Assembly (NCBI GenBank): GCA_013397795.1
Contig: VZTJ01004779.1
Span: 1 to 64,000, forward strand
DNA: 64,000 nt
Origin: Orthonyx spaldingii
Taxonomy: Eukaryota > Chordata > Aves > Passeriformes > Orthonychidae
Direction of reading: 5' to 3'
Shown here piece after piece: positions 26,721 through 39,600 of the stretch (position 1 is its first letter; every line of letters begins with the position of its first letter). The translations under genes were made by a program, and so were the position numbers. A model generated the notes under the pieces. It was not told where the DNA came from. It was given only the letters and a program-made list of their open reading frames with translations, and made no database searches.

Positions 26721-29103
26721 GTCAGAATTTCAGACAAAACATGCTTCGATCTTGTCCTCTATGACAAGTTATATTTTATTTTCATTTTCTAAGAGGCCGT
26801 ACCTGGATGATATTGCACTGTGCATAGATGATAGACCCACAGTACTCGCCATCATTTTATTTGCTTCCATACCTTTCAGTAGTTTGCTTTTTGGTTTTTG
26901 TTTTTTAAATCATCCAAAGCCCTGCCTACTGTTAAGTCATATAAAGGACTGTATTCAGCTATTGCTGTTTCTCCATTTATTAAATGTAGATACTACAATT
27001 CCAGTTTTTAGCCAAGAGGTATAGTTATCAGCCTTATAAATGTATTAACAATTCTTGGTATTTGACTTAGATTTAATGTGCAAGTTTTTTACACCTCTGG
27101 AACAGATATCTCGAAATTGAGTTTTACTTCAGTCTTAGATTTACTAATTCTGCTTGCTTACTGCCTCTCCTGTTGTTTTTGGGGATAGTTGGCTAATCTT
27201 TTTCATCAATCATTCCAGAAAAAAGACAAAGCTTTCATTTACATTTGGGTTCATGCCAACACTGCCTTTAATCTTTGCTCTATCCTTACCATGTAGCAGG
27301 AGTGGGCGTAGAGATGGGACACCTTTTTTTATTCTTGATTATTTATATGACTATTTTTATGGTATAAGTTAATTTGCAGGTTCTAAATCAGCTTGACTTT
27401 TGCTATTGTTGATATTAACTGACCATAGACTTCTAAGTTTGCTTTGCAAATATCTATCTCTTTTTTTACGTTTATTAGATTTTTGTTTATTCTTTATGAG
27501 GAGGGGATTCTCCCAGTGATTCTACTGCTTCTCCCTACAGATTTTCCAAATGTGTTTTCACAAGGCTTCCTCACTTTGGTCACCTTGGAAGTAGCAAAGG
27601 AAATGATGGCTGGGCCATTCTTTGGCGCTGAGGCCAACTGGTGCATCGATACAATTAAAATCCTTTTGGCATCCAAAAGAGGTGCCTTATCCAGATTGTC
27701 TATTAGGAGCAATCATGCAGACTTGCTTAGGCACTGACTAGGAGAGCCCTTGGTGGCCCAGAGTAAAATCATGCCAGAGACCCTTTTAACAGCATGAGCG
27801 TGAGATAATAGAGCACCACAGGCAATGTTTAATTAACTCATGTAGATGAGTCACTCTGTTCCCCAGCTCTTCCTGCACATTCCCTGCAAACGAGGACACA
27901 AAGTTGTTAATTCTCACAATCTTATCATGAGTTTCACATATTTTGGAGTATATCTTAAAACGTAAATACTCTAAAAGAAATCTTTTGAGATAGTTTTACT
28001 ATCCGTTCTACAAAAAATGCCCAATATTCTTTTTTTTGTTTGGTTGGTTAGTTTGGTTTTTTGTTGGGCTTTTTGGTGGTTTTATTTTGTTATTTTGGTT
28101 CATTTGTTTGTTTATTTTAATTTGCCAGTGAAGAAAGAAAAAAATATCACTTACTACTTGCACACAAGATTGTCAATAAAAGGTATTCTGAAACCTGATT
28201 GTTATTTTCTCATTTCCATACCAGCAGGCTTAATCGAGACTGAAGAAATAAGAAAGCAGTTTTGACTAATTTCTTCTGCATTTTCAGTCCAACTATTGAC
28301 CTAATTTAACTATAATCTTGAGTGTTTTTCTGTAGAAAACAAAGCTGGAATGTGAATCAGCACATATGATTCTCAAAGGCTGCAGCATCTTCTGATGTGA
28401 AGTATCAAACCGTGACGTTATGGATCAACTGAAAGCACAAAACAACAACACAGATTTCCCATCTAAAAATGAGACTCAGCTAATTCACAGGTTGAAACAA
28501 AAATACATTATTAGTAGTGCAATGTGAGGGAAAAAAAGAGAAGCAAAAAGCTGGTACACATTTGTAAATCTTTCACTTTGCATCTGAAACACCAGTCATT
28601 AGCTTTTTACTTGTTGGGTTTTGTTGTTTTGTTGGGGGTTTTTTGTTCTATTGAACAAGCTTTTCCAAGACATGATTTAGGCCTCAAAAATACCACAAAA
28701 AAGCGTTTTTATGGTAACGCTATTTGAATCTGTTGAAAAGAAGTTTGAGTATCCTAAGAAAGTTCCTGATCTGGATTAACACACCAATAATTAAGTTTAA
28801 AAAAATTGAAGCTATCACTTTGTTTTCTGTTCTCGTGAGGCATTTCTCTGCAGCGGAACTATTGAGATGCTATCTTGTGTAACTCTTACTATTACTAGCA
28901 GCTTTCAAGATAAGTTTTAAGGACAGACTACTAAAGATATTTTCTGTTGATTTTAACTGAATTTCCAGGATTGCTGAATAATTTTCTAATTTCACATATC
29001 TCAATCCATGTTGCTATGCTGATTTTATTTATTTAGTTGTTTGGTTTTTTGTTTATTGTGAAACTATTCCTGTAGAGTCTTGGATTTTCTCTCTATTTTC
29101 ATA
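26721..29103. other. Intergenic DNA with T/G-rich tracts
   Basis: No gene is recognised. Low-complexity T/G-rich stretches lie at 28,029-28,120, about 28,611-28,650 and near 29,035. Confidence 0.6.
28029..28120. repeat. T/G low-complexity tract
   Basis: About 90 bases made almost only of T and G (TTTGTTTGGTTGGTTAG and related units), with a few A and C. Any open frame through it is compositional. Confidence 0.75.
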
Positions 29104-29674
29104 TGGTGAACTGACCCTGGCTGTCCACAGGGTGCCCACAAGCTGATCTTTCTCTCCCCCTCCTGAACACAACAAGGAGAGAAAATTTAATGGAAGGCTT
29201 CTGTGTCAAGGACAGGGAGAGATCACTCCCTAGTTACTGTCATGAACAAAAGAGATTCAAGTTGGGGAAATCAGTTTAATTTATTAATGATCAAATCAGA
29301 GTAGAATAATGATAAATACAAACAAATCTATAAACACCTCTCCATTCTTCACAGGCTCAGCTTCACTCCCGACTTCTCTACCTCCTCTCTGTTAGTAGCC
29401 CAGGGGGCCACTTCTTTCTCCTCATACTTTTCCTCTGCTCCAGGCTGCAGTCCCTTCTATGGGAGACAGTCCTCCAAAAACTTCTCCAGCATGAGCCCTT
29501 CCCACGGGCTGTAGTTTTCCACAAACTGCTCCAGCGTGGGTCCCCTGTGGGACCGCAGGCCCTGCCAGCAGCCCTGCTCCAGCGTGGGCTCTCACAGGGT
29601 CACAGCCTCCCTGCTACCACAGCCTTGCCAGGTACACCCACTGCGTTCAATTAGTGTGATCTGCAATGAGTTCA
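29104..29674 (-). mobile_element. Internally deleted ERVL-type LTR, minus orientation
   Basis: Same family as the 22.6-kb copy. Shared blocks include GACCCTGGCTG, GACAGGGAGAGATCACTC, the TTTAATTTATTA polyadenylation region (minus-strand AATAAA at 29,280-29,285), GGGCTGTAGTTTTCCACAAA and CTGCTACCACAGCCTTGCCA. About 440 bp present in the 22.6-kb copy (its positions 23,273-23,712) are missing at the 29,610/29,611 junction, where only a CCT/CT microhomology is seen. Similarity fades around AATGAGTTC, so the 5' end of the element (right side) is also lost or degenerate. Confidence 0.75.
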
Positions 29675-32600
29675 TCTCATCATTTATTGGAAAGCTTTTC
29701 TGTTTCTCCTCTAAGTTTTCATTGCATGTATTTGCCAAGGAAAATAGTGCTGGTTTAGAAAGGCTCAGTGCTTATACAGTCAGCATTATGTTGAAAAATG
29801 ATTGCTGTTCTCTAGAAAGCACTGATTATCTAGGTTTAGTATCAACCAAATAATCACAGCCAAAGAAATACCAATTAAGTTAGTTTTAACTGAATTTTGA
29901 CTCTTCAGTACTTCCCTTGTAAAATCTGTGAACAGATGGTTTAACATTATTTTGGTTTGCTTCACCCAGGGAAGCATCTTTCATTTATCTTAATTCCTAC
30001 ATAGCTTAACCCCATACCACTGCTTAGAATTCATGGTTTTAGTTCTTTGTGCCTATGTTCACTGTCTTTCCATAAAGGAGGAAGTACTTTTCTAGTTATG
30101 AAATATACCAATGAAATGCAAATTACCCCAGCGGTCTAAGAGAATCCAGAAATCTAAGATGAAGACACCTGACATGTCCTTGCCACCTGCCACTGTATTG
30201 AACTAAATTAAAAGAGGGCAAGAAGATGGCACCACAGTAAGGATTATGGATGACATGTCAGGCATTATTTTAAATCTTTTTATCTTCTGTCAACTTAAAT
30301 CAGATTCTTGAAAGGTACTGGGGCAGAGAACAGGACTGCAAAAGTACCTGAATTAAAAAATGTTTCTTTTTTCCTTATGAAACAGGATAATTTCTGTTAC
30401 TTATTCAGAGTATTATCTGTTAAATATGGTTAAAAATGTAAGGTTTTATTGCTTCTACTCTTATCAGTTCTGCATAGCCATCTACAGCTGCATTCAAGCG
30501 AAGGTTTCTCCCCAGAAATAAACAAAATAACACTGAGTGCAATCTGAGGCAATGATCCAATTTACTGATGCCCTCGGGTTGCCTAGGTGTCACAGCTGAC
30601 TCTAAGTGAAGGTAATGTGACTATACAGCTGTCACCAAGGGAATGGGGAAATAAGTGGGGTTCCAGGAATATACACAGGGGTATGATTTGACACGGAGAA
30701 CAAAGAAGGAGGAAGAAGGTTGGAAAAGACTGATTTTGGTACCTCAAGTTGGATGGAGAAGGAAAAACAAAAGTATCATTTTGTTAGCATGCTCTGCCCA
30801 TCGCTGGATGTTTCAGTGCCAGCATCGCTGCCACCTGTCAAAACACAGGTGAATGCTGTGTCCTTACGGAGGAATTTGAGACAGCGCAGGAGAAGTTAAT
30901 CTCAAAATGCAGACTGACAGTGCAATGCCCAGCTTTACAGTGCACAGTTACCTGGCAACATCCACAGGCCTTCCTAAGGGTTTATGTTCTCTGCGCTCTA
31001 CAGGAATAAAACCTTGTGTTTAAGAAGGCAAATCACAGAAAACAGCACATGGAGTAATGAGCATTTATGCCAGAGGATGCAAAACTATGAGAACAAAAAT
31101 ATATAATAAAGTGTGCCTTTCTCTCAGAGTTAGACACTTCCCTCAGGTCAACACAGATTGTCTGTCCCCAGCAGAAATTTAGCCCCTGAGCTGAGTGTCT
31201 ATGAAAACTCCTTCTCAAACTCAGACTGGTGCAAGGGCTGTGATGGCTTTGCTCTTTTCCTCCTCTGTTCCTGCCTAGGGCAATGGGACTGATTTAAGCA
31301 TTACCAGGTAAGGATTTTTGAGTCTGGGTAGGTTCCTTCCATTGAAGCCATTCTACTTCATATACAGTAATTAAATATTCAGTAGTCCAAAGAAATCATA
31401 GGAAAAATGACTTTGTAGCCTGTGGGTGAGCAGCTTGTTTATGAAGATGTCCAGATTCATATACCTCCTCTCTTCATTCCTTTCAGATGCCTAAAGTTTG
31501 CAGCTTCAGCCTCTCCAGCAAATTAACTATTAGCTTTTCCCAACCAACATGAGACAGCCAAAGGCACTGGATCTCAGAATGTATTGGGTTTTTTCAGGGA
31601 AAGTACCCTTCTTTTTGTTTTGTAGTCAGATATATTTTTGCAATGCTCTTTGTTTCAGTCACATATGGCTTCACACACCTGTCCAAAGCAATTAAGTAAA
31701 GTAATAACATCAAATTTTATCTTGTTCAGACAATAATACTGCTGGGGAAAAAAACCCATCTTAGAGACCGAGAAAAAAACCTAGACACAATTTCTTTAAG
31801 GATTTGACACCAGATTATTGCTGAGCTTTCAGAAGTCCCTCATGAAATTGTAATTCCTTACAACATATGCCTGAATGGGACAGAATATGAGATTAGTACC
31901 TGAGAATAGATACTTAACCATGCAAAGATTTCAGTGGGAGGTGAGTATCCAGAAAATCCCTTAGGTAGAATTTTTGGCTATCAAGAAGCATGTCTGAGAA
32001 CATGTCTCAAACAGAAGGGATTTCTTACAGCCTTGATTAAAGGTTAGAAGGCCCCTTGAGTCCTTCTCTTTTCCTTATAATGCTTTATTGTACTTTCTTC
32101 AATTTAATTTATTTGTTATTGTGAAGATTGAAGGTTTTCATAAAAACCTGACAAACATACTTATTCATTAATTTACTGGCCCTAAAGTTGAGAAAAATTC
32201 TGTAGTTGTTTAGGCATGAAAAGGAAAACTGTATTGAGACTACCTACCTTTAAGAATGATTCACATCTATTAATAAAAACTTTCTCCTGTTCTCTCTTTT
32301 TCTGCCTTTAATGCCTCAGAATCTCTTGCTAGTCCTTTTCTTTGGGTAGAATTAAACAGGTTAGTTTTAATGTTGTTGGGTTTTTTCCCTTTCTGAATTT
32401 CCTGAAAGATCAAAGGAGAAAAAGTATGCCCAACAGGAACAAGTAATTTATAAATATATGACAGGAATAGTTATGCAAACAAACAAAAAAACTGATATAT
32501 TAAAGTGGGTGAACTGACTTCACAATAATTTACAATGTATTGTGAGTCAGATATGCATTTCAATTCATTGTTAGTGGGTACAGATACATGGAGAAAACAC

Positions 32601-33084
32601 AGCCATTTAAATTTATTGAATTGTACCATGATACAGATGGCAGGAGCACTAAAGAAGACAGCAATACAGACTGTGAGAACAGGACAAAAATTCTTGCCTC
32701 TGACTTAACGTCCTCAGAAAAACTTTTAGTTTTTACTATCCTTATCTTCTTGTTTTCTTGGTAGTGCTGTACTTATGCTAATGGCAACTACTGTACTAGC
32801 CCCACAAACAGAGACCTGAAAATTGAGCAAAGTCTATGTTTAGACTCAGCTTTCTCATGTTAGGCTTTGCATATCCTTTGTACACGATCTTGCAAACACA
32901 CTCAAACAAGGCTCTGTGCTATCAAGCAAGCTCAGGTCTGACAGATACCTAGCTTGAATGAGGCAGAGTGTTTTCAGCAATGTTTTCTGCACCAATCATA
33001 GCATCTTTCAGCTGGAGCTCTCTGACGTCTGTTGGGTGCAGGATACATGACTTACCTTGAAAGCAAGCAGTTTACTGTAGCTCT
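29675..33084. other. Intergenic DNA
   Basis: About 3.4 kb without a recognisable gene, RNA or transposon body. Confidence 0.55.
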
Positions 33085-33669
33085 GCCATGGTTTGCCCCA
33101 GCAGGCAACTAAGCCCCACACAGTTACTCATTTGCTTGCCCCTGGTCAAAAGGGGGAGAGAATCAAAAGAGTAACAGCAAGAAAAACTCGTGGGTTGAGA
33201 TAAAGACAATTTAATGAGTAAACAAAAGCCATGCACACAAGCAAAGCTGAGCAAAGCAAGGAATTAATTCACTGCTTCCCATGGGCAGGCAGGTGTTCAG
33301 CCATGCCAGGAAAGCTGGGCTCCATCATGCATAGCAGTGACAAACACCATCACTCTGAACATCCTCCCCCTTCCCTCTTCTTCCCCCAGCTCTGTATGCT
33401 GAGCCATATATACCAGATGGTCTGGGATGTCTCTGTGGTCAGTTGGGGTCAGCTGTCCCTGCTGGGACCCCGTAACCTCTTGTGCACCCCCAGCCTCCTC
33501 GCTGGTGGGGCAGGTGAGAAACAGAGGAGGCCTTGACACTGAGCAAACACTGCTCAGCAATAACCAAAACATCCCTGTGTTGTCAGCATTGTTTCCAGCA
33601 CAAAACCAAAACACAGTGCCATAACAGCTGCTATGGAGAAAATTAACTCTACCCAATCTAACACCAACA
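33085..33669 (-). mobile_element. Solo ERVL-type LTR with TATA and polyadenylation signals, minus orientation
   Basis: 585 bp bounded by TG/CA. Read on the minus strand it starts TGTTGGTGTTAGATTGGGTA, passes GAGTTAATTTTCTCC, has a TATATATGG box at about 33,405-33,413 and an ATTAAA signal at 33,210-33,215, and ends GGGGCAAACCATGGCA. The order U3-TATA-R-polyA-U5 is complete and correctly spaced, so this is a full-length solo LTR. It contains a 127-codon open frame on the minus strand (33,297-33,680), which I regard as incidental. No flanking viral genes are present and no clear target duplication was found. Confidence 0.82.
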
Positions 33670-36600
33670 CAAGCAGGCATATGAAAAGTTCACAAAAAAA
33701 TAACCCCAAGGGAATAAAAGAACAAACCCTGATTTGAGCAAATGCAGCATCAATCTAAAGCATTTTAGGTGTGAAATGGTCATTTTGTAAGGGTCTGAAT
33801 GTTGCAAAGATCTCTAAAGCAGCTCTAAGCAACATTATGTATGGGTACCTAATCTCTTGTTAGATTAAGTCATCAGCAAAACTGAATCAAAAACATCTAT
33901 GCATACATATATTTAATTTTTTTTTTCCTAATCTTCACATTCAGGCCCAGTATCCACATCTCCTCTTCTGTCTGATGGTTCCTACTACAGCAATAAGGTC
34001 TATCGATGCACCTTCTGGTGACAGGTTTGACATTGGAGTCTGCCATCTAGGACAGACAGAGAGAAATTTCACAACAGGCAAAGTACTTTGAAGGTAATTC
34101 ATAGGAGACTATTGTCGGGAATTGTGTTCATTCATTTTTCAGATGGATGATTTTTCATATAACACTGATCTGTCCCTTATTTCCCCCTCCCTATTCCATA
34201 TCTTCCAATGTCATCCTCTTGCTGGTAAGAAAAAATCCATTTTGGTAACAGAGAGAGAGTGATTCTTCTACCTTAAAGCATAACCTAAATCATCACCTCC
34301 ATAAGCAATATAAACAAAGTCATAACTTCTTTCTGTGCTCATTCTTGTGATCACATGAATGAGTAGTACATGGTGTTTCTTCAGCATCTTTAATAGGATG
34401 TCTCAAACTAATTTTCCAGCAATTACCAAATTATAACACATATGTGACCTAAGATTTTCAGTAGTCCCACTTGTTTCAACAACAAACTTCATGTTCTTAG
34501 AGTTTAGAATATTACTTTTTAAAATATAATACTTTAATCACTTTTATTAAATTCAGAAAAGTTAATTGCTTTTATAATTTGAAACTTAAACATTAGTAGA
34601 ATTTTAAACATAAATTATACAATTTTAAGAGGTTGTTATATTTATTTAAGACCTGAACCTTCTAAAATTCTGAAACATAAAGTTACCCTAGACAAATAGC
34701 TTAATCATTTTCTATCAGTGTTTATATCTGTTTTCAATAAATAATCCAACCTTCAATTGAGCAATGTGGAAAAGTGAAACTAAAACCAGTGACTTTAAAC
34801 ATTACTAACACAGCATATCTCTCAAAATTATTACCCTAAGTGACATGGGGTATTAGATGTTATCTATTAGTTATTAGATATTTATGTGCATTTATTCCTT
34901 TAAAAAGCAGCAACAAACTAAACCCTTCTTTGCAGATGTCATTTAAGTTTGCATCCAGAAACAGGCAACAGGGTAGGCATTCACATCTCTTTTAGTCACT
35001 GTAATGCTCTAGACATGATCCCTACTAGGAAGTGGACATACATTCACTAAAACAGAACAGCTCAACTTTGATGAGAGCCTAAATGCAGAAAAGCAATGAA
35101 TATCATGACAGACTGTTACCACAAACCATGTCACCATCTAGATTAAAACACTATGGTCACAGCTTGGAAGACATAGAAGGAGGGCTCTGAGCAGACTCGT
35201 TATGGGCCATGAGAGAAGCACTCAAAGGATCTGGAATGGAAAGTCATCCTCGGTATGAAGCTGTATCCACAAGTTTTGGAAACTTCTGCTTTTTATTCGC
35301 TTGATTGCTCACAATCTTTAAAAGAGCTGTACAGAAATTGCTGACAGTTTTAACAGAGTAGCTCTTTCTCTGTCAAGAATTGGATGCACCTGTTGTTCCA
35401 CTTATACAACAATAAAAACTATGCTGAAACACAGTGGGTCTCATTCTTAACCACATTACTGTTTATGCAGCCATTCCGGGTCCAACACAACAGGCAGGTA
35501 ACAGAAAAGGTGTTACAGGTGCAATGTGTGCATAATATCATGAACTAAATATTTATTGTGTCTGCTTATCATGAGGCATTGCTATTGGATTAGTTGAAAT
35601 GGAGTATCATGGTCTCTAAAACAGAGCACTCTCTAGTGTGTGAGGGGGAAGTTGATTGTTATAATTGTTTTCATGGTCATATTTTGGGAAAGCTGTGAAT
35701 ATTCTTGAAGAGAGGATACCTACCAGGTTTACTACATTTCTATATTCTTAAAATATGCTCTGGGGCCATGTTCTAGAATAATCCATGCTAGTAGCTCCTT
35801 AAGAAAGCTGCCAGCATATTGTGTCGCTTGGGATATTTTCCAGCGCATGCTTATCAAATGGATTTTCCTGGCACTCTGTGAAAATTCTAGATGCCCTTGC
35901 AGAGATGGCACCTAATACAGAAGACTGTCATAGCCTTCCCTAGAAACTCCCTGGCGTTGGCTGCAGCAACATGGGGCCTGTCAGCAGCTGGAACCCTGCT
36001 GAACACAGGCTGTGTGCCATGAACAAATGATCGAATGTGACAGGTCTTTTTGGGAACACACCCAACACTGAGCACACATCAGTACTTTCTTTAATCTCTT
36101 TGCAAACCAGGCTATATATATATAGCTAGTTAATATACATGATATGCATTATATCATTGATATAATTGGATTAAATATAAATAACTTTATAAAATTCAGC
36201 TTCAATGACAGTAGCCTTCCATTTATATGCTATGGGGAGCTCAGAGAGAGTTCAACATCTACTGATAATGATGAAGCTGAGACAAAGGTAACATTTCCAG
36301 GTTTACTGGGAATAACAGGAACATCTACATAAGCAACAGAAAAAGTGGCTAAAAATAAGCTGAGGCACAAATATATATTGCAGAGAATGCAAACACCAGC
36401 TCCATACCAGTTCTTTTTTTTTTTTTTTTTTTTTTTTGCCCCCTGCAGTTTGCCTGCTTTGGATTTTTGTCTCCAGGACTAGCTTCTCTTTAATATTTGG
36501 GAAAAAATACCTTTCCAAATTTTTGGAGAAATTTGGACATGAATAAAGGATAAATCTTTTTTTATTTCAGAGGACATGATTTGGTTTCAAAATCTGCTTT

Positions 36601-39600
36601 CACTTCAGAGAACTTAGAGTAAGAATGTGTTTAACCCATTGCCTCCATCCTTACAAAGCAGTGGAAGCATCCAAGTGTGAAAGCTCAGACCTGCATAGAT
36701 TGCCTTGTGGCCCTTGAAGAAGGCCTCTCCTTGCATGCCAAGGCAGTGCACATCTGCCTTAGGGTTTTGGAGAGGCAGAGACCTGTTTCTGCCACTGCCT
36801 CATGTAGGCAAGTGCTGGGAAGAGCAGCAGCAACAGTGCAGCTTTCCCCTTCCCTCCTCTGCTCTTTTCCACAGTCCTCTTCAACTTAGATTTGCAGTCT
36901 CTGTAGGTAGAGATAATCCTTAAACACATGAATAACCTGGTCATCATGAAGGTGTTTGTGCAATCATGTGATTGCTTACTCAGTTTCACAACTTTATTCC
37001 TCCTCCTGGAGATAAAGCTGATGGGAATAATTATACAGCTTTTGCATGTAAGCACATAGAATTTACATTTAAGGCTTTGAAAAAATTAAATACTTTCTCA
37101 TTTCTAGATTTTGCATACCTAGTTCTTTGGGGCATATATGGGAAGTTGGAAAGCTATCTGCTCTAGAGTCTAGGAACACAGTGAATTTCAGAGGCCCTTT
37201 TTTCCCAGCCCTTGAGTATTGTGTAAAAGCTGAGGACTCTGAAAAAAGCCTCATGTGCATCTCAGCAAGACCGGCAGTCGTGGCCTGGGCTGTCCCACCT
37301 GTCCTGCTCTAGAGCCTACCCCACCTGGGAGGCAGCTTCCAGTGGAATTTGTTATTCATGACCATTCACATTACAAAGGACATGCACAGCATCCAGATGA
37401 AACACAGGACACTGGGAACATACTTTGGTACCATGGCACTGATCAGCTTTTTCTTAGCAGGAACCTGACTTGAAATGTTCCAATGGTGCACTTGTTGTAA
37501 AGAAAGGTTGATGTCTCTGTTAAGGAGAAAATAAATCAGAATCCTCTTCATTTCAGTGTTTGGTTAAGTTCCCTTAGATTTAATTCTTCTAAAGCTTAAA
37601 TCTAAAATAACAAATAGGTTCACATATGTTAGTTCCTGAAAAGCACAGGTGTAGTGTCTATTAGAAGATCCCTAAAGACAGTGGTACCTGACATTTTTCT
37701 TCTACATTAGAGGCAAAACCCTGGTTTACTGAACACTCTGTAGCATATAAAGTTTGATTTTATTGACTTACATTTTTATAACCAAAAATAGCACTTCTAA
37801 CTTATATTTACGATGGCAATCCAGTACCAATACATTATCACATTTGATTTATTTTGATAGCTAACCAAGCTCATAGCAAATCACAAGTGAATGCAGTAGG
37901 TTGTGGAAGAGAAAATAGAATTTTAAATGGAAAGAGTAGCAAGCATGATTCAGCAGTTGAAAAACAGTAATACTATTTGCTCTTTTATTTGAAGTTATGG
38001 TCTGGTTAGCATGTCTTCTCACAAAGGGGGAGAAAAAAAAAACAAATACCAAACGCAGTGTGTTCATGATAAAACCTATGATTCTGTCTCCAGTATTAAC
38101 TGGTAAATATGCTAATACTTCAAATTTCATGATGGATTGTGTCTGGCTACACGACTTGTAAGTCATGTGAAATCCTTTAAAATTAATGCCCTTGAGAGTT
38201 GTAAATTTTATGAACCAAAACTGGATGTTTCAAACAACCTTCCAGTGGTTTTTATGAGACTTTTTTATACCTCATTAAAAATCTGGTTTGTGCTTTGACT
38301 AACACAAGTTTTCTTTCCATCTTTTTTTTTTTTCCCTATTGCAGTACTTTAAAAATGCCCTCCACGTTGAAATTATGTGCTCGTAGTGATGGAAGTGGTA
38401 TTTTCTTGTCTTTTACTCTTTTAACAGTTTGCAATTCTATGAAACTGAAACTTGCCTTATTCACAAATTAGAATATGGCTTTTACTCTTCATTTTATCCA
38501 AGTCATTAATTCTCAGCATTAAACAACATTAACTATCACAAACAGTAAACAATTGCTTCTGTGTATTGACTAAACCACAATATGTTACTATGACCTAAAC
38601 GAGAGCATTTAAACTCATATCCCCAGTGTAATTTTGGGCTAGAGTGCTGAACACTAGCATTTCAAAATCTATTTGAGTGTTAAGGCCCAAGTGATAGATC
38701 ACAGATGTCTTACCTATTAAGAAAGTGCAACGACACTATATTAAAAACAAGTCTCTTGCTAAATACACTTGCAGTTTTCATGCAGAGAAAATATTTCCTT
38801 TTTCTTTACATATATAACTGTCTTTTGTGACAAAATGATAACATACTTGTCATCAATCAGTTCTAGGACATCCAGGAAATTGTGAATACACAACAGAGCT
38901 TCCTCAGTATTTGACTAAAGTGGAACATTTCGAAATTCAATTAAATTTTAAATCACTAAAAGGGTTTTTCACATTGAGATTTTTCTGTGGTCTGTATTTA
39001 TTCTGTTTAAGCTATTTTTAATTCACTTTCTCATCTTTTACTTTTTTTTCAGGCCATATATTATATATCAAACTCAAAGGACATTATGCTTCTTGTATCA
39101 CACGTTTCTTTAGTTGCTGCCAGTTTGATGATTTCAACAAAGGTTTGTGAGGACAGATAGAACAGGCAGCATTAACTTTTCAACAATTCTCAAAGGAAAA
39201 ACCTGTGCTCGGGTGCCTGGTAATTTTGTCCCAGAGAGCCTTGCTATCCCTAACACTTCTGCTGCTAATGAAAGAAGAGGATAACCTGACTCTCTGCATC
39301 AGCAATTTGTTCAATATGAAATGGACTATTTCTACAGCTGTTCACTTAATAAGGACTTTATTTTCACACCTGGATATGTTTTGGTATTATGTCTGCAATT
39401 AGCAGTGTTAGTCTAAGTCTCAAAATTTCCTGTTATAATCCCAGCAAGCAGAATTTAAGAGAATTCAATTTTTATAAGCAAACAGGAAAGGAACCTCTTT
39501 GCTTCATCTCAGTTGCCAACTGGTGATGGTGAGAGGTAAATTGACCCTTGTGCCTTCAAAATTCAAACTGGGTGAAAACAACATTTGTTATATTTTCATT

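Noticed and set aside
33297..33680. 127-codon open frame on the minus strand
   Set aside because: It lies almost wholly inside a solo LTR, spans its TATA box and shows no retroviral or cellular domain.
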